A DNA stretch of 64,000 bases from Lachnospiraceae bacterium UBA7143 (GCA_002491905.1 DKWV01000011.1:255144-319143), one strand, 5' to 3'; positions 24,910 through 34,154 are shown, counted from the stretch's first letter. Made by a program: numbers and translations. The notes: a model not told the origin generated them from the letters alone.

Positions 24910-26789
24910 AGGTTACCTCTTTGATTCTTTTCATAACAGATCCCCACCCCGAACCGGTTTGCCCCGCAGCCCTGACACTGCGCTTTACAGTTTGGGGAAA
25001 CGGTCTGGCTCTGCGCTTTCTTCCACTCCCGCAGCAGAAATTCCCTCGTCACGCCGCAGTCTATGAAATCCCACGGGAAAATCTCGTCGTCCGCCCGCTC
25101 TCTCGTGGTGTAGAAGCCTATGTCCAGACCGCACTCCTCGAAACTTTCAAGCCAAAGTTCATTGTGAAAAAACTCACTCCAGGAATCGAACATACAGCCC
25201 TTTTCGTAAGCCTTGAGGATCGCCTTTGCCACACGGCGGTCTCCTCTCGCAAGCACGCCCTCCAGGACGCTCACATCCGCCTCGTGCCAGTTGTATTTGA
25301 TACTCTTCTGGTTTAACTGGCTCATAATGCCCTTTCTGGTCAGGTGGGCCTTGTCCAGAAATTCTTCCTTAGTGCACATGGGCGCCCACTGGAACGGCGT
25401 GAAAGGCTTGGGAATAAAGAAGGAGGTGCTGGTTGTGATCTGCACTTTGCCGTTCACACGCTTGTCCTTTGGCACCGTCTCAAAAAAGGCGGCGGCAATC
25501 TTGTTGGAAAGGTCGCCGATCCCGAGAATGTCCTCCTCCGTCTCCGTGGGAAGGCCCAGCATAAAGTAAAGCTTTACTTTGGTCCAGCCGCCCTCGAACG
25601 CAAGGGAGGCACCCTTCAAAATGACTTCCTCGGTCAATCCCTTGTTTATCACATTGCGCAGCCGTTGGCTGCCTGCTTCCGGCGCAAAAGTCAGGCTGCT
25701 CTTCTTCACATCCTGCACTTTGCTCATCACATCCAGGGAAAAGGCGTCGATGCGCAGGGACGGCAGGGAAATATTGATGTGTTTCCGGTCGCATTCCGCA
25801 ATCAGAAAGTCAAGAAGCTCGTCCAGTCTGGAATAATCGCTGGAACTTAAGGAACTTAAGGAAATCTCCTCATGACCCGTATTACGCAGCATTTCCAACG
25901 CATACTCCTTTAATTTTTCTGCGTCCCGCTCCCGCACGGGCCTGTAGATCTGACCCGCCTGACAGAAACGGCAGCCTCTGATGCAGCCGCGCTGGATTTC
26001 CAGCACCACCCGGTCCTGTGTCACCTTGATAAAAGGAACCACGGGCTTTAACGGGTAATGCGCTTCCGTCACATCCGTGACGATTTCTTTGAGAATTCGG
26101 TCGGGAATATCCTCATATTTTTTCTGCCTTCCAGCAATGGTGCCGTCTTCTTTGTATATTTCCTCGTAAAACCGGGGCACATAGATGCCGGGAATTTTTG
26201 CCGCACCGTGCAGAAAATCCTCTCTCGTGCCGCCAAGACGTTTGTTTTCCAGATACCAGTCAAACAGGGGACGGTACTGTGTCTCCCCCTCGCCGATATA
26301 GAACAGGTCAAAGAAATCGGCAATCGGTTCCGAATTGTAGACACAGGGGCCGCCTCCGATCACGATAGGCATATCCTCCCCGCGGTCTTTCGAGAGGAGC
26401 GGGATATGCGACAGCTCCAACACCTGTAAAATATTCGTGTAGCACATTTCATACTGGATGGTGATGCCGAGAAAATCCATATCCCTCACCGGCTCCTGGG
26501 ATTCCAGCCCGAACAGCGGGATGGACTCTTCCCGCATGATTTTAGTGAGATCCGGCCACGGGGAATAGACGCGCTCACACCACACGTCCTCCCATTCGTT
26601 TAACATACTGTAGAGAATCTGGATGCCCAGATGGGACATACCGATCTCATAGACATCGGGAAAGCACATGGCAAACCGCACAGAAATCTCTGACTTGTCC
26701 TTTACAACGGAGTTTACCTCGTTCCCGATATAGCGGGCGGGCTTTTCTACCCGCATTAAAATTTCATCGCTTAATGCCAGCTTTTTCAT
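24906..26789 (-). CDS. TIGR03960 family B12-binding-domain radical SAM protein
   Basis: A 627-residue radical SAM protein. The N-terminal part (about 1-220) resembles a B12-binding domain without an obvious cobalamin DxHxxG motif. The radical SAM core holds the CxxxCxxC cluster motif in GCIRGCRFCQAG (about residues 270-281), and a C-terminal cysteine-rich tail carries CKAQCQGC. The reaction is unknown. The constant partnership with TIGR03936 and ribosomal genes suggests a role in RNA or ribosome modification, but that is only inference. Confidence 0.93.
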   Translation of the reverse strand: MKKLALSDEILMRVEKPARYIGNEVNSVVKDKSEISVRFAMCFPDVYEIGMSHLGIQILYSMLNEWEDVWCERVYSPWPDLTKIMREESIPLFGLESQEPVRDMDFLGITIQYEMCYTNILQVLELSHIPLLSKDRGEDMPIVIGGGPCVYNSEPIADFFDLFYIGEGETQYRPLFDWYLENKRLGGTREDFLHGAAKIPGIYVPRFYEEIYKEDGTIAGRQKKYEDIPDRILKEIVTDVTEAHYPLKPVVPFIKVTQDRVVLEIQRGCIRGCRFCQAGQIYRPVRERDAEKLKEYALEMLRNTGHEEISLSSLSSSDYSRLDELLDFLIAECDRKHINISLPSLRIDAFSLDVMSKVQDVKKSSLTFAPEAGSQRLRNVINKGLTEEVILKGASLAFEGGWTKVKLYFMLGLPTETEEDILGIGDLSNKIAAAFFETVPKDKRVNGKVQITTSTSFFIPKPFTPFQWAPMCTKEEFLDKAHLTRKGIMSQLNQKSIKYNWHEADVSVLEGVLARGDRRVAKAILKAYEKGCMFDSWSEFFHNELWLESFEECGLDIGFYTTRERADDEIFPWDFIDCGVTREFLLREWKKAQSQTVSPNCKAQCQGCGANRFGVGICYEKNQRGNL

Positions 26790-26915
26790 ACTTAAAATCC
26801 TTTGCTTTTTTGTTCAGTATTCTAAGTATAGCGAACTTGTAACGTAAAGTCAAAGCGGCATTCGTATAAGATTTGATGACTGTCTTACAGCGGACAAGGC
26901 TTACGGTTGCCTGAT

Positions 26916-27323
26916 TTAGTGAAAAAGTTCCGCAAGTTCCTCCATCACGGCGTTTTCCCCGCCGTCGTACAGATGAAAGCTGTCCGCCACAATCATATCA
27001 TAGACGTCATTTGTGCTGTACGACAGGATTTTACTGTCTCTGGTATCGCAGAGCAGAAATGCCACAAACAGAAGTACGGAAAACACCATTCGGTATTTAA
27101 AGCCTCCTGTGGCATTGACCCGGATGTCCCCGCCTCTTTCTGCGTTCCCGCTTAATCCTTCGGTTCCGTCAAGCAGTCCTTTATCGTAAAGCGGCATCTG
27201 GACTTCCTTTCCGTAAAGGATATGTTCCCGCTGTCTGAGCTTTATACGGTTTCCCAGATTTTCTTCTCGGATATACCGGGCAAGCTCCATTCTCTTTTCA
27301 GGTGTCACTTTTTTTTCTGTCAT
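26916..27323 (-). CDS. Hypothetical single-pass membrane protein
   Basis: A 135-residue protein without a recognised domain. A basic N-terminal half (about 1-75) is followed by one transmembrane helix (about 78-95, YRMVFSVLLFVAFLLC) and an acidic extracytoplasmic tail. It has no signal peptide. GGGGAGAG lies about 9 bases before the ATG. It stands alone between hisIE and the TIGR03960 gene, in the same direction as both. Coding is supported by the start signal and by length; function is unknown. Confidence 0.65.
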   Translation of the reverse strand: MTEKKVTPEKRMELARYIREENLGNRIKLRQREHILYGKEVQMPLYDKGLLDGTEGLSGNAERGGDIRVNATGGFKYRMVFSVLLFVAFLLCDTRDSKILSYSTNDVYDMIVADSFHLYDGGENAVMEELAELFH

Positions 27324-27422
27324 TTCTGTATTCTCTCCCCGTTCCGCACACCCGGTTCCTTCAGACGGATGTTTTGCCGGAAACGCTTGGTTGATGTCCC
27401 TACATGTTATGCCAAATTATGC

Positions 27423-27451
27423 AAAAAAAGAACGTACCCAGACAGGTACGT
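27423..27451 (-). terminator. Terminator of the his operon
   Basis: ACGTACC (27432-27438) pairs with GGTACGT (27445-27451); on the minus strand the stem is followed by seven T (27423-27429). It lies 24 bases beyond the hisIE stop. Confidence 0.85.
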
Positions 27452-27474
27452 CCCATTTTCATACAAAAAGCAGA

Positions 27475-28758
27475 TTATCTTTGGGCAAGCTCTGTGGTGA
27501 TCTCCTCCCATGTGATATTCTTCTCTGCCATCAATACCATCATGTGATACAGAAAATCCGAAATTTCGTACTTGATTTCGTTGGCATTGGGATTTTTGGC
27601 GGCAATGACGATCTCCGTCGCCTCCTCTCCCAGCTTTTTCAGAATCTTATCAATCCCTTTTTCAAACAGATAATTTGTGTAGGAACCTTCCTTGGGATGG
27701 ATTTTCCTGTCCTTGATCACGTCGAACACCTGCTCGAACACCTTGAGGGGGTTCGTCTCCTCGTACTCCTTGGACATGATTTCATTGAAAAAGCAGGAGC
27801 GGGAACCGGTATGGCAGGCTGCGCCGATCTGGGAAACCTTAGCCAGAATCGTATCCTTGTCACAGTCTGCCGTGAGGGATTTCACATACTGGAAATGGCC
27901 GCTTGTCTCGCCTTTTACCCACAGTTCCTCCCGGCTTCTGCTATAATAGGTCATCTTGCCTGTTTTCAGGGTCATGTTGTAGGCCTCCTCATTCATGTAG
28001 GCCACCATCAGCACCTCGTCGGTCTTATAATCCTGCACCACCACGGTCACATGTCCGTCGCTGTTTAACTTAAATTCCTCCCACGGAATCGCCGGTTCAA
28101 AGGTATTCACGGAGATATCGTTGTTCTGGCACAGCGCTTTGATTGCCAGAAGTTCCTTGGCGTTCTCGTTTATGGCATAGCCGGAGATACCGCAGATGTT
28201 GTCGTTGGACAAAAGCTCCAGAATCTTGTCCAGAGAAACCTCAGGCACCGACGCAATCATGGGAAACCGGGATATGCCAATGGCCTCTTTCAGACAGGTT
28301 TCCTTTACGAGAATGATCTCCCCAATATACTCGTCGATGAGGGCTTCGTTCCTGGTAATGCTGTCAGCTTCCGTCACGCATGCCGCAATTTTGTCCCTGC
28401 CAAATTTTTTCGATACTTCCGCAGTGATTTCAATATTGCCGGGCTTGGAATAATTGAGGGCCGCCTTCTTACAGCCCGCATAGAGCAGCTTTTTGATATC
28501 TTCCATGCGCTTTACGTTCCCCGCGCCGATAACGGGGATCTCCGCCTCACTGCAGATGGCCTTGATGATATCCAGCGCCTCCTCATGGGCGGCGTCGCCC
28601 TCGGACATATCGTAAACGATCAGTTCATCCGCGTAATTGTCGCTGTAAAATTTAGCCAGTGCCACCGGGTTCGTGTCGATAATCGTGCTGTCAGAAAATC
28701 CCTTGACCGCGTCTCCTTTATATAAATAAATGCAGGGTATAAATTTTTTGTATGCCAT
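27475..28758 (-). CDS. hisIE: HisIE (PRA-CH/PRA-PH) with N-terminal HisF-like domain
   Basis: The C-terminal 200 residues are bifunctional HisIE: phosphoribosyl-AMP cyclohydrolase (about 225-325, with WVKGETSGHFQ, ADCD and GAACHTGSRSC metal motifs) and phosphoribosyl-ATP pyrophosphatase (about 328-427, LGEEATEIVIAAK). The N-terminal 220 residues are a TIM-barrel domain close to HisF (FIPCIYLYKGDAVKGF, ADELIVYD, IPVIGAGN), but the catalytic aspartate after IPC is replaced by tyrosine, so cyclase activity is doubtful. At 427 residues the protein is twice the usual HisIE. It is the last gene of the his operon; hisA, hisF and hisH are absent from the window. Confidence 0.93.
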   Translation of the reverse strand: MAYKKFIPCIYLYKGDAVKGFSDSTIIDTNPVALAKFYSDNYADELIVYDMSEGDAAHEEALDIIKAICSEAEIPVIGAGNVKRMEDIKKLLYAGCKKAALNYSKPGNIEITAEVSKKFGRDKIAACVTEADSITRNEALIDEYIGEIILVKETCLKEAIGISRFPMIASVPEVSLDKILELLSNDNICGISGYAINENAKELLAIKALCQNNDISVNTFEPAIPWEEFKLNSDGHVTVVVQDYKTDEVLMVAYMNEEAYNMTLKTGKMTYYSRSREELWVKGETSGHFQYVKSLTADCDKDTILAKVSQIGAACHTGSRSCFFNEIMSKEYEETNPLKVFEQVFDVIKDRKIHPKEGSYTNYLFEKGIDKILKKLGEEATEIVIAAKNPNANEIKYEISDFLYHMMVLMAEKNITWEEITTELAQR

Positions 28759-28814
28759 ACTGCCGGTGCTTCCTTTCTCATGTAGTAAATGATACGGAGA
28801 ATGCGCTTTTTGCG

Positions 28815-29405
28815 TTAAGCCAGCGCTCCTTTCGTGCTGAGCACGCCCTTCACCCGCGGATCATAGGAACATGCTTCGTCCAATGCCTTGCCGAACGCCT
28901 TAAACATGGCCTCGATCATGTGGTGGGCATTCCCGCCGCTTAACATTTTCAGGTGCAGGTTCATGCCGGCGCTGTAGCTGACCGCATAGAAAAACTCCCG
29001 CACAAGCTCCGTGTCAAGCTCCCCCACCCGCTCTGTGGGGAACTCACAGTCAAACGCAAAGTACGGTCTGCCGCACAGATCGACCGCACACAGGCAGAGG
29101 GATTCGTCCATCGGCAGAATAAAGGAACCATAGCGCCTGATCCCTGCCTTGTCCCCCAGCGCTTCTCTGACCGCCGTGCCAAGCACAATGCCCGTATCCT
29201 CCACGGTGTGATGCCCGTCTACGTGGAGATCTCCATTGACTTGCAGGGTCAAATCAAAAAAACCGTGTTTGGAAAAGCCTTCGAGCATATGGTCAAAGAA
29301 ACCGATCCCGGTGTGCACGTCGCTCTTGCCCGTGCCGTCCAAAGCGAGGACTCCTTTGATCTGCGTTTCCTTTGTATTTCTTTCTATTGTCGCTATTCTG
29401 GGCAT
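28815..29405 (-). CDS. hisB: Imidazoleglycerol-phosphate dehydratase
   Basis: HisB dehydrates imidazole-glycerol phosphate to imidazole-acetol phosphate. The 196-residue monofunctional enzyme has the manganese-binding histidine motifs GFFDHML, DGHHTVED and GNAHHMIEA. The start at 29405 has GGGAGG 6 bases upstream and gives MPRIATIERNTKET, the normal N-terminus; the ATG at 29426 adds seven residues and is less likely. It lies between hisD and hisIE. Confidence 0.96.
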   Translation of the reverse strand: MPRIATIERNTKETQIKGVLALDGTGKSDVHTGIGFFDHMLEGFSKHGFFDLTLQVNGDLHVDGHHTVEDTGIVLGTAVREALGDKAGIRRYGSFILPMDESLCLCAVDLCGRPYFAFDCEFPTERVGELDTELVREFFYAVSYSAGMNLHLKMLSGGNAHHMIEAMFKAFGKALDEACSYDPRVKGVLSTKGALA

Positions 29406-29432
29406 GAGATCCTCCCTTTTCATCACCTTTGG

Positions 29433-30740
29433 TTATTGATTACTTTTCGTATTTTGAAACCGCACCCGGATGGAGTTGGCATGGGCCGTCAGCCCTTCCT
29501 TCTCGGCAAACAGCTCGATATCCTTGTGCGCCTGTTCCAGCGCCTCTCTGGAATAAGAAATCAGGCTGGTCTTTTTCATGAAGTCATCCACATTTAAGGG
29601 GGAGAAAAACCGTGCCGTACCGTTTGTGGGTAAAATATGGTTCGGTCCCGCATAATAGTCTCCCAAAGGCTCCGAAGAGTATTCACCTAGAAAAATTGCG
29701 CCCGCGTTCTTGATCTTTGTCATCACCTGATAGGGATCCTTCGTCAGGATCTCCAAGTGTTCCGAGGCGATGGCGTTGGCCGCCTCCACCGCGCTGTCCA
29801 TAGAGTCCGCCAGCAGGATATAGCCGTAATTGTCCAGAGATTTTTGGATGATTCCCGCCCGGGACAGTTCCTTCAAAAAGCCCTCGATCTGCTTTTCCAC
29901 TTCTCCCGCAAGGTTTTCATCGGTGGTGATCAGAATGGCGCTTGCCAGCTCGTCATGCTCTGCCTGGGAGAGCAGATCCGCCGCCACATAGCGGGGATTG
30001 GCCGTCTCGTCCGCGATCACCAGAATCTCGCTGGGGCCTGCAATGGAATCAATGCTGACATAGCCGAAGCAGGCTTTTTTTGCCAAAGCTACAAAGATGT
30101 TGCCCGGGCCTGTAATCTTATCCACCTTGGGAATGCTCTCTGTGCCAAACGCCATAGCAGCGATGGCCTGCGCGCCGCCCACTTTATAGATTTCGTCCAC
30201 ACCCGCAATCTTTGCCGCAATCAGCGTGCCGGGATTAACCTTTCCGTCCGCGCCCGCCGGAGTCGTCATAACGATCCGCTCCACGCCTGCCACTTTAGCG
30301 GGAATCACATTCATCAGAACGCTGCTTGGATAAGCCGCCTTGCCGCCCGGCACGTAAACCCCGGATACCGCGATGGGTATAATGCGCTGTCCCAGAAGGG
30401 AGCCGTCCGGTCTGGTGTCGATCCAACTGTTTCTCAACTGTTTGCGGTGAAAATCCCGGATGTTTGCCGCCGATTTTTCCATCACTGCGATAAAAGCTGG
30501 ATCTGCCTCAGCATAGGCTTTCATGGTCTCCGCCTCCGTCACACGGATATGATCTGCATCGCAATCCCATTTATCAAATTGACTTGTATAGTCAAACACT
30601 GCTTTGTCGCCCTTTTCGCGGACATTCGCAATGATGTCAGCGACCACGGACTCATACTGTCCATAATTGTTAGGGCTCCTCTTTAAGAGACTGTTGAGAA
30701 GATCCCTCTGTGAATCTTTTGTCAATCGAACTGTTTTCAT
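29433..30740 (-). CDS. hisD: Histidinol dehydrogenase
   Basis: HisD carries out the last two oxidations from histidinol to histidine with NAD and zinc. The 435-residue protein has the signature ITGPGNIFVALAKKACFGYV (about residues 228-247), the catalytic segment ASEHLEI and a zinc-binding GPNHILPTNGTARF motif. Length and order are typical. The ribosome binding site before the ATG is weak. The 96 bases upstream contain a small GC hairpin (30786-30806) after the SIMPL gene. Confidence 0.96.
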   Translation of the reverse strand: MKTVRLTKDSQRDLLNSLLKRSPNNYGQYESVVADIIANVREKGDKAVFDYTSQFDKWDCDADHIRVTEAETMKAYAEADPAFIAVMEKSAANIRDFHRKQLRNSWIDTRPDGSLLGQRIIPIAVSGVYVPGGKAAYPSSVLMNVIPAKVAGVERIVMTTPAGADGKVNPGTLIAAKIAGVDEIYKVGGAQAIAAMAFGTESIPKVDKITGPGNIFVALAKKACFGYVSIDSIAGPSEILVIADETANPRYVAADLLSQAEHDELASAILITTDENLAGEVEKQIEGFLKELSRAGIIQKSLDNYGYILLADSMDSAVEAANAIASEHLEILTKDPYQVMTKIKNAGAIFLGEYSSEPLGDYYAGPNHILPTNGTARFFSPLNVDDFMKKTSLISYSREALEQAHKDIELFAEKEGLTAHANSIRVRFQNTKSNQ

Positions 30741-30836
30741 ATCTTTATCGTTTCTCCCATTCTGGTTTTACATATTTATGATGCAAAACCCGTGCTTTCC
30801 GGGTCTGCAGCAGTTTCCCGCCTGCATTAATTAGTA

Positions 30837-31586
30837 TCAGTTTACGATGCTGTAGTTTAAGCGGACAGTGATGGAAGCCGTCTTTTTCCTGGAACTTGTG
30901 TCAAAGTAGCCGCCGTAGCTGTACTCGGTATTGCTGTTCTGCGCGGTAATCTGGAAGACGCCCAGATTTGCGTTTAAAAGCTCTCCTACATTGGCGCCTG
31001 TTCCCTGTGCCATCAGATCAATTCTGTTTTTCGCGTTCTCGGTTGCCTCCTTGATCAGGTCAAGCTTCAATTCGTCCAGTTTCGTGTAGTAATACTCGGG
31101 TTCCTCCGAGGCGAACTGGACGCCGGACTCGATCAGCCCGGAGATATCCCGGGAAATACCCTCGATCTTATCAATATCTGTGGAAGTGATGGACACATTC
31201 TGATAGAGGTCGTAGCCGTCGATGTAATCCCTTATCCGATCACCGTTCTCATTGTACTCGGATTCCCAGCGGGCGTTGATGGTGACGGAACTGAACACCA
31301 TCTCCTCCTCGTTCACGCCGCTGTCTATCAGATATTTGCGGACAAGCTCGGCATCTTTCTTGATGGAGCGGTAAGCTTCCTGTGTGGTGGCTCCCTGTCC
31401 GGAAAAGCTGCCCCGCCATACGATTAAGTCCGCCTCAAAGTCACAGTTGGCGGAGCCGGTGGCTGACAGTCCCTCGCTGCCGGAGGTTTTCTTGTAGTTT
31501 ACGATATTCTGTGAAAAGATGGTGACGCAGGCTATTGCGCACGCCCCTGCAATCAGTGCAATGATAATTCCCTTCCATTCTTTCAT
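30837..31586 (-). CDS. SIMPL-domain protein inside the his operon
   Basis: A 249-residue protein with an N-terminal signal anchor (about 6-28, IIIALIAGACAIACVTIF) and a SIMPL/DUF541 domain filling the rest (SATGSANCDFEADLIVW, QEAYRSIKKDAELVRKYL, then KKTASITVRLNYSI). The domain forms periplasmic or surface oligomers of unknown role. AAGGAGGGG precedes the ATG. It lies between hisG and hisD in the same direction, with gaps of 24 and 96 bases, yet has no known link with histidine synthesis. Confidence 0.88.
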   Translation of the reverse strand: MKEWKGIIIALIAGACAIACVTIFSQNIVNYKKTSGSEGLSATGSANCDFEADLIVWRGSFSGQGATTQEAYRSIKKDAELVRKYLIDSGVNEEEMVFSSVTINARWESEYNENGDRIRDYIDGYDLYQNVSITSTDIDKIEGISRDISGLIESGVQFASEEPEYYYTKLDELKLDLIKEATENAKNRIDLMAQGTGANVGELLNANLGVFQITAQNSNTEYSYGGYFDTSSRKKTASITVRLNYSIVN

Positions 31587-31610
31587 AATATTTTCCCCTC
31601 CTTGTTCTTG

Positions 31611-32255
31611 CTACAAATGCGCCCGCAGATCGCCAATCAGCTTCTTAATCCGCTCCGGCTCCATCTGCATGCTCACCTGATTCACGATCATCCTTGCTGA
31701 CAGCGGACAGATCTCTTCCAGAACTTCCAGCCCGTTCTCCTTCAGGGTGGAACCGGTTTCCACGATATCCACGATCACGTCGGACAGTTTCACAATCGGT
31801 CCCAGTTCCACGGAGCCGTTCAGCTTGATGATGTCCACCGTCTGGTGTTTCTTATTATAAAAATAATCTTTGGCGATATTGGGATATTTGCTGGCAACCC
31901 GTATCATTTCATGGTGTTTCAGGAGATCCCTTGCTTCGGCCGGGCCGCAGACGCACATACGGCACTTGCCGTAGCCCAAATCCAGCACCTCATAGACCCG
32001 TCTGTTCTCCTCCATGATCGTATCCTTGCCGACCACGCCGATGTCCGCCGCCCCGTATTCCACATAGGTGGGCACGTCGGGACCTTTCGACAGGAAAAAT
32101 TTTAGCTTCAGCTCCTCGTTCACAAAAATCAGCTTGCGGGAATCCTTATCCTTCATCTCCTCGCAGGTGATGCCGATTTTCTCCAGAAGATCCATAGTCT
32201 TATTGGCAAGACGCCCTTTCCCAAGGGCGAATGTCAGATATCTGTCCTCACTCAT
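31611..32255 (-). CDS. hisG: ATP phosphoribosyltransferase, short (HisG-S) form
   Basis: HisG starts histidine synthesis by joining ATP and PRPP. At 214 residues it is the short form, which lacks the C-terminal regulatory domain and needs HisZ; hisZ is directly upstream. Motifs TFALGKGRL and the PRPP-binding DVIVDIVETGSTLKENGL are present. ATG at 32255 was chosen over a TTG at 32261; the ribosome binding site (AGAGAG) fits either. Confidence 0.95.
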   Translation of the reverse strand: MSEDRYLTFALGKGRLANKTMDLLEKIGITCEEMKDKDSRKLIFVNEELKLKFFLSKGPDVPTYVEYGAADIGVVGKDTIMEENRRVYEVLDLGYGKCRMCVCGPAEARDLLKHHEMIRVASKYPNIAKDYFYNKKHQTVDIIKLNGSVELGPIVKLSDVIVDIVETGSTLKENGLEVLEEICPLSARMIVNQVSMQMEPERIKKLIGDLRAHL

Positions 32256-32279
32256 TTTCAAGTACGCTCTCTTTTCTCA

Positions 32280-33395
32280 TCATTTTGCATGCGGAAGAAG
32301 TTCCACCTGTTTCCCGGAGGAACGCATTCTTTTGGCCTCCATCAGCTTTTCTTTAAAATCTTCTTCCGTATAGTACAGTTTCACAGGCGTTTCTATCCCT
32401 GCAATAACCACGTTCTGCCGTCCCATCGCTGCAAGGAGGTCGTCAACTACGATCACAAAACCGATGGCCGCCGCATCTTTACCGAACCTTCCGAGCAGAC
32501 TGTCGTAACGTCCGCCCTTTACGATGGCATCGCCGACCCCATAAGTGTATCCCTTGAAAATGATGCCCGTATAGTAATTATACTTGCTGAGCATCCCCAG
32601 GTCAAAGGAAACATATTTTTCCACCCCATAATCGACAAGCGTCCGATAAACTTTCTCCAGCCGCTCGATGGCGTGCCGGGAACGCTTGTTGGAAACGGCC
32701 TTTTTCGCTTCCTCCAGAATGGAGACTGTCCCGAACAGGTCGCTCACCTTGAGGAGCAGCTCCTTATCCTTTCTCCCTACACCGACACGGTCAAGCAGCT
32801 CCTCCGCGCCGAAATAGTTTTTCCCGGAAATATATTCCCGCAGTTCCAGTTCCGTCTCCTCGTCAAGCCCTGCCTCCGCGCAGATGCCCTTGAAGTATTC
32901 CAGATTGCCGACGCTCAACTGGAAATCCGACAGCCCCGCGTGGTAGAGAGCCTCAATCGTCATGGCAATCATCTCCGCGTCCGCCTGTACGGAGCTGTCT
33001 CCGATCAGTTCCGCGCCCATCTGGGTCACTTCCTTTAATTTCCCCTGCAGCTGCGAGGTGTTTGTGAAGGTGTTGCCCTGATAGCAGAAACGGATCGGCA
33101 TGTCCTCGTCCATAAAATACTTGGCCGCGCATCTGGCGATGGACGGCGTAAAGTCCGGGCGCAGAACAAGCGTATTCCCCTCCTTGTCGAAGAACTTGTA
33201 AAGCTCCCTGGACGGCGTCGTCCCCACTTCCTTGGAGAAAACGTCGAAAAATTCAAAGGTCGGCGTCTGGATGTCACGGTAGCCGTAGCCCGTGATTTTT
33301 TCATGCAAAAGACGCTCCACCACCGTCTTTTTCGCCTTCTCCTCCCCGTAAATATCCCGCACGCCCTCCGGCGTATGTACTAATTTTTTGCTCAT
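32280..33395 (-). CDS. hisZ: ATP phosphoribosyltransferase regulatory subunit HisZ
   Basis: HisZ is a histidyl-tRNA-synthetase paralogue that activates short HisG and carries histidine feedback control. The 371-residue protein has class II synthetase motifs 2 and 3 like HisRS (VLRPDFTPSIAR and GGRYDSLLGRFG) but lacks the anticodon-binding domain. GAGGAG lies 3-4 bases before the ATG. It is the first gene of the his operon. Confidence 0.95.
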   Translation of the reverse strand: MSKKLVHTPEGVRDIYGEEKAKKTVVERLLHEKITGYGYRDIQTPTFEFFDVFSKEVGTTPSRELYKFFDKEGNTLVLRPDFTPSIARCAAKYFMDEDMPIRFCYQGNTFTNTSQLQGKLKEVTQMGAELIGDSSVQADAEMIAMTIEALYHAGLSDFQLSVGNLEYFKGICAEAGLDEETELELREYISGKNYFGAEELLDRVGVGRKDKELLLKVSDLFGTVSILEEAKKAVSNKRSRHAIERLEKVYRTLVDYGVEKYVSFDLGMLSKYNYYTGIIFKGYTYGVGDAIVKGGRYDSLLGRFGKDAAAIGFVIVVDDLLAAMGRQNVVIAGIETPVKLYYTEEDFKEKLMEAKRMRSSGKQVELLPHAK

Positions 33396-33433
33396 ATGCT
33401 CCTCGTTTCCGTAATATAGATCGTCTTTTTTGA

Positions 33434-33497
33434 TAAAGCGCCTGAATCCCGCTCTTATTGCCAGTCATTTTTTGTCAGGCAATACTTTAGCGCTTTA
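33434..33497 (-). promoter_or_regulatory. Nested stem structure in the his operon leader
   Basis: TAAAGCGC (33434-33441) pairs with GCGCTTTA (33490-33497), and inside it TATTGCC (33456-33462) pairs with GGCAATA (33478-33484). Both stems lie in the roughly 140-base untranslated leader of hisZ. No T-box signature or histidine-rich leader peptide was found, so a regulatory role is only suggested. Confidence 0.45.
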
Positions 33498-33539
33498 AAG
33501 TGATAACTCGCTAATTTGCTACCAAGCTAAACTCATTAC

Positions 33540-33568
33540 ACTATACGACGGTTCACCGTTTTTGTCAA
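33540..33568 (-). promoter_or_regulatory. his operon promoter with palindromic operator in the spacer
   Basis: On the minus strand a perfect TTGACA (33563-33568), 17 bases and TATAGT (33540-33545) form a strong promoter. The spacer contains ACGGT-TC-ACCGT (33548-33559), a perfect 5-bp dyad in the position of a classic repressor site. The regulator is not identified. Confidence 0.75.
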
Positions 33569-33616
33569 TCCAAATATTCTACCTGATTTTCAGTCACTCC
33601 CATCTTGGTCTGAAGT

Positions 33617-34153
33617 TCACTCCGCCCGGTCCTCCAGATCCTTCTGTATCATATCCAGATACGGCACTAAAATCCCGTGTTTTTTCGGCAGCACATATTC
33701 CGGGTTCAGCTCATCATACCGAAAGCTCTTGCGCCCGCCCTCCTTCGCCCGGTCCCAGAAATAGCGCAGCATCTCATAAGGAAGATAATAGAAGATATCC
33801 TTATGGGAATAGTAGATCAGAAAGAACGCGATCCCCTTCTGTTTCTCGAACTGCCCCATAAACTCCACCTGATGCTCGTGGATATTCTGCAGGGCAAAGG
33901 TGTCAACCGCGCATTCCTTGGCGTCAAAGCAGACGGGAATCCCCTGCACCGCGCCGATGTAGTCCACCGTACTCTTCTGGTCAAAGTAGGCAAGCGTAAT
34001 ATGGCGGCTGTCCTTGTCGATATTGATGGGCGTAATGGGGGTGGGCACCTTCTGGATCAGCGCCAGCCCGTTTTCCAGATATTTTTCATTTGTACGGTTG
34101 ATCAGATCCTCCAAAGTGGAGCCGCGAAGTCCGCGGGAGTTCCAAGTCGCCAT
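33617..34153 (-). CDS. recU: Holliday junction resolvase RecU
   Basis: RecU cuts four-way DNA junctions in Firmicute recombination. The 178-residue protein has the family core: RGSTLEDLINRTNEKYL near the start, STVDYIGAVQGIPVCFDAKE (nuclease D and E residues), and LQNIHEHQVEFM. It starts 1 base after the stop of the RluA-family gene, so translation is coupled. It lacks the usual pairing with a penicillin-binding protein gene. Confidence 0.93.
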   Translation of the reverse strand: MATWNSRGLRGSTLEDLINRTNEKYLENGLALIQKVPTPITPINIDKDSRHITLAYFDQKSTVDYIGAVQGIPVCFDAKECAVDTFALQNIHEHQVEFMGQFEKQKGIAFFLIYYSHKDIFYYLPYEMLRYFWDRAKEGGRKSFRYDELNPEYVLPKKHGILVPYLDMIQKDLEDRAE

Positions 34154-34154
34154 C

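Noticed and set aside
29757..30686. 309-codon plus-strand frame opposite hisD
   Set aside because: Antisense to a firmly identified gene, no domain and no start signal.
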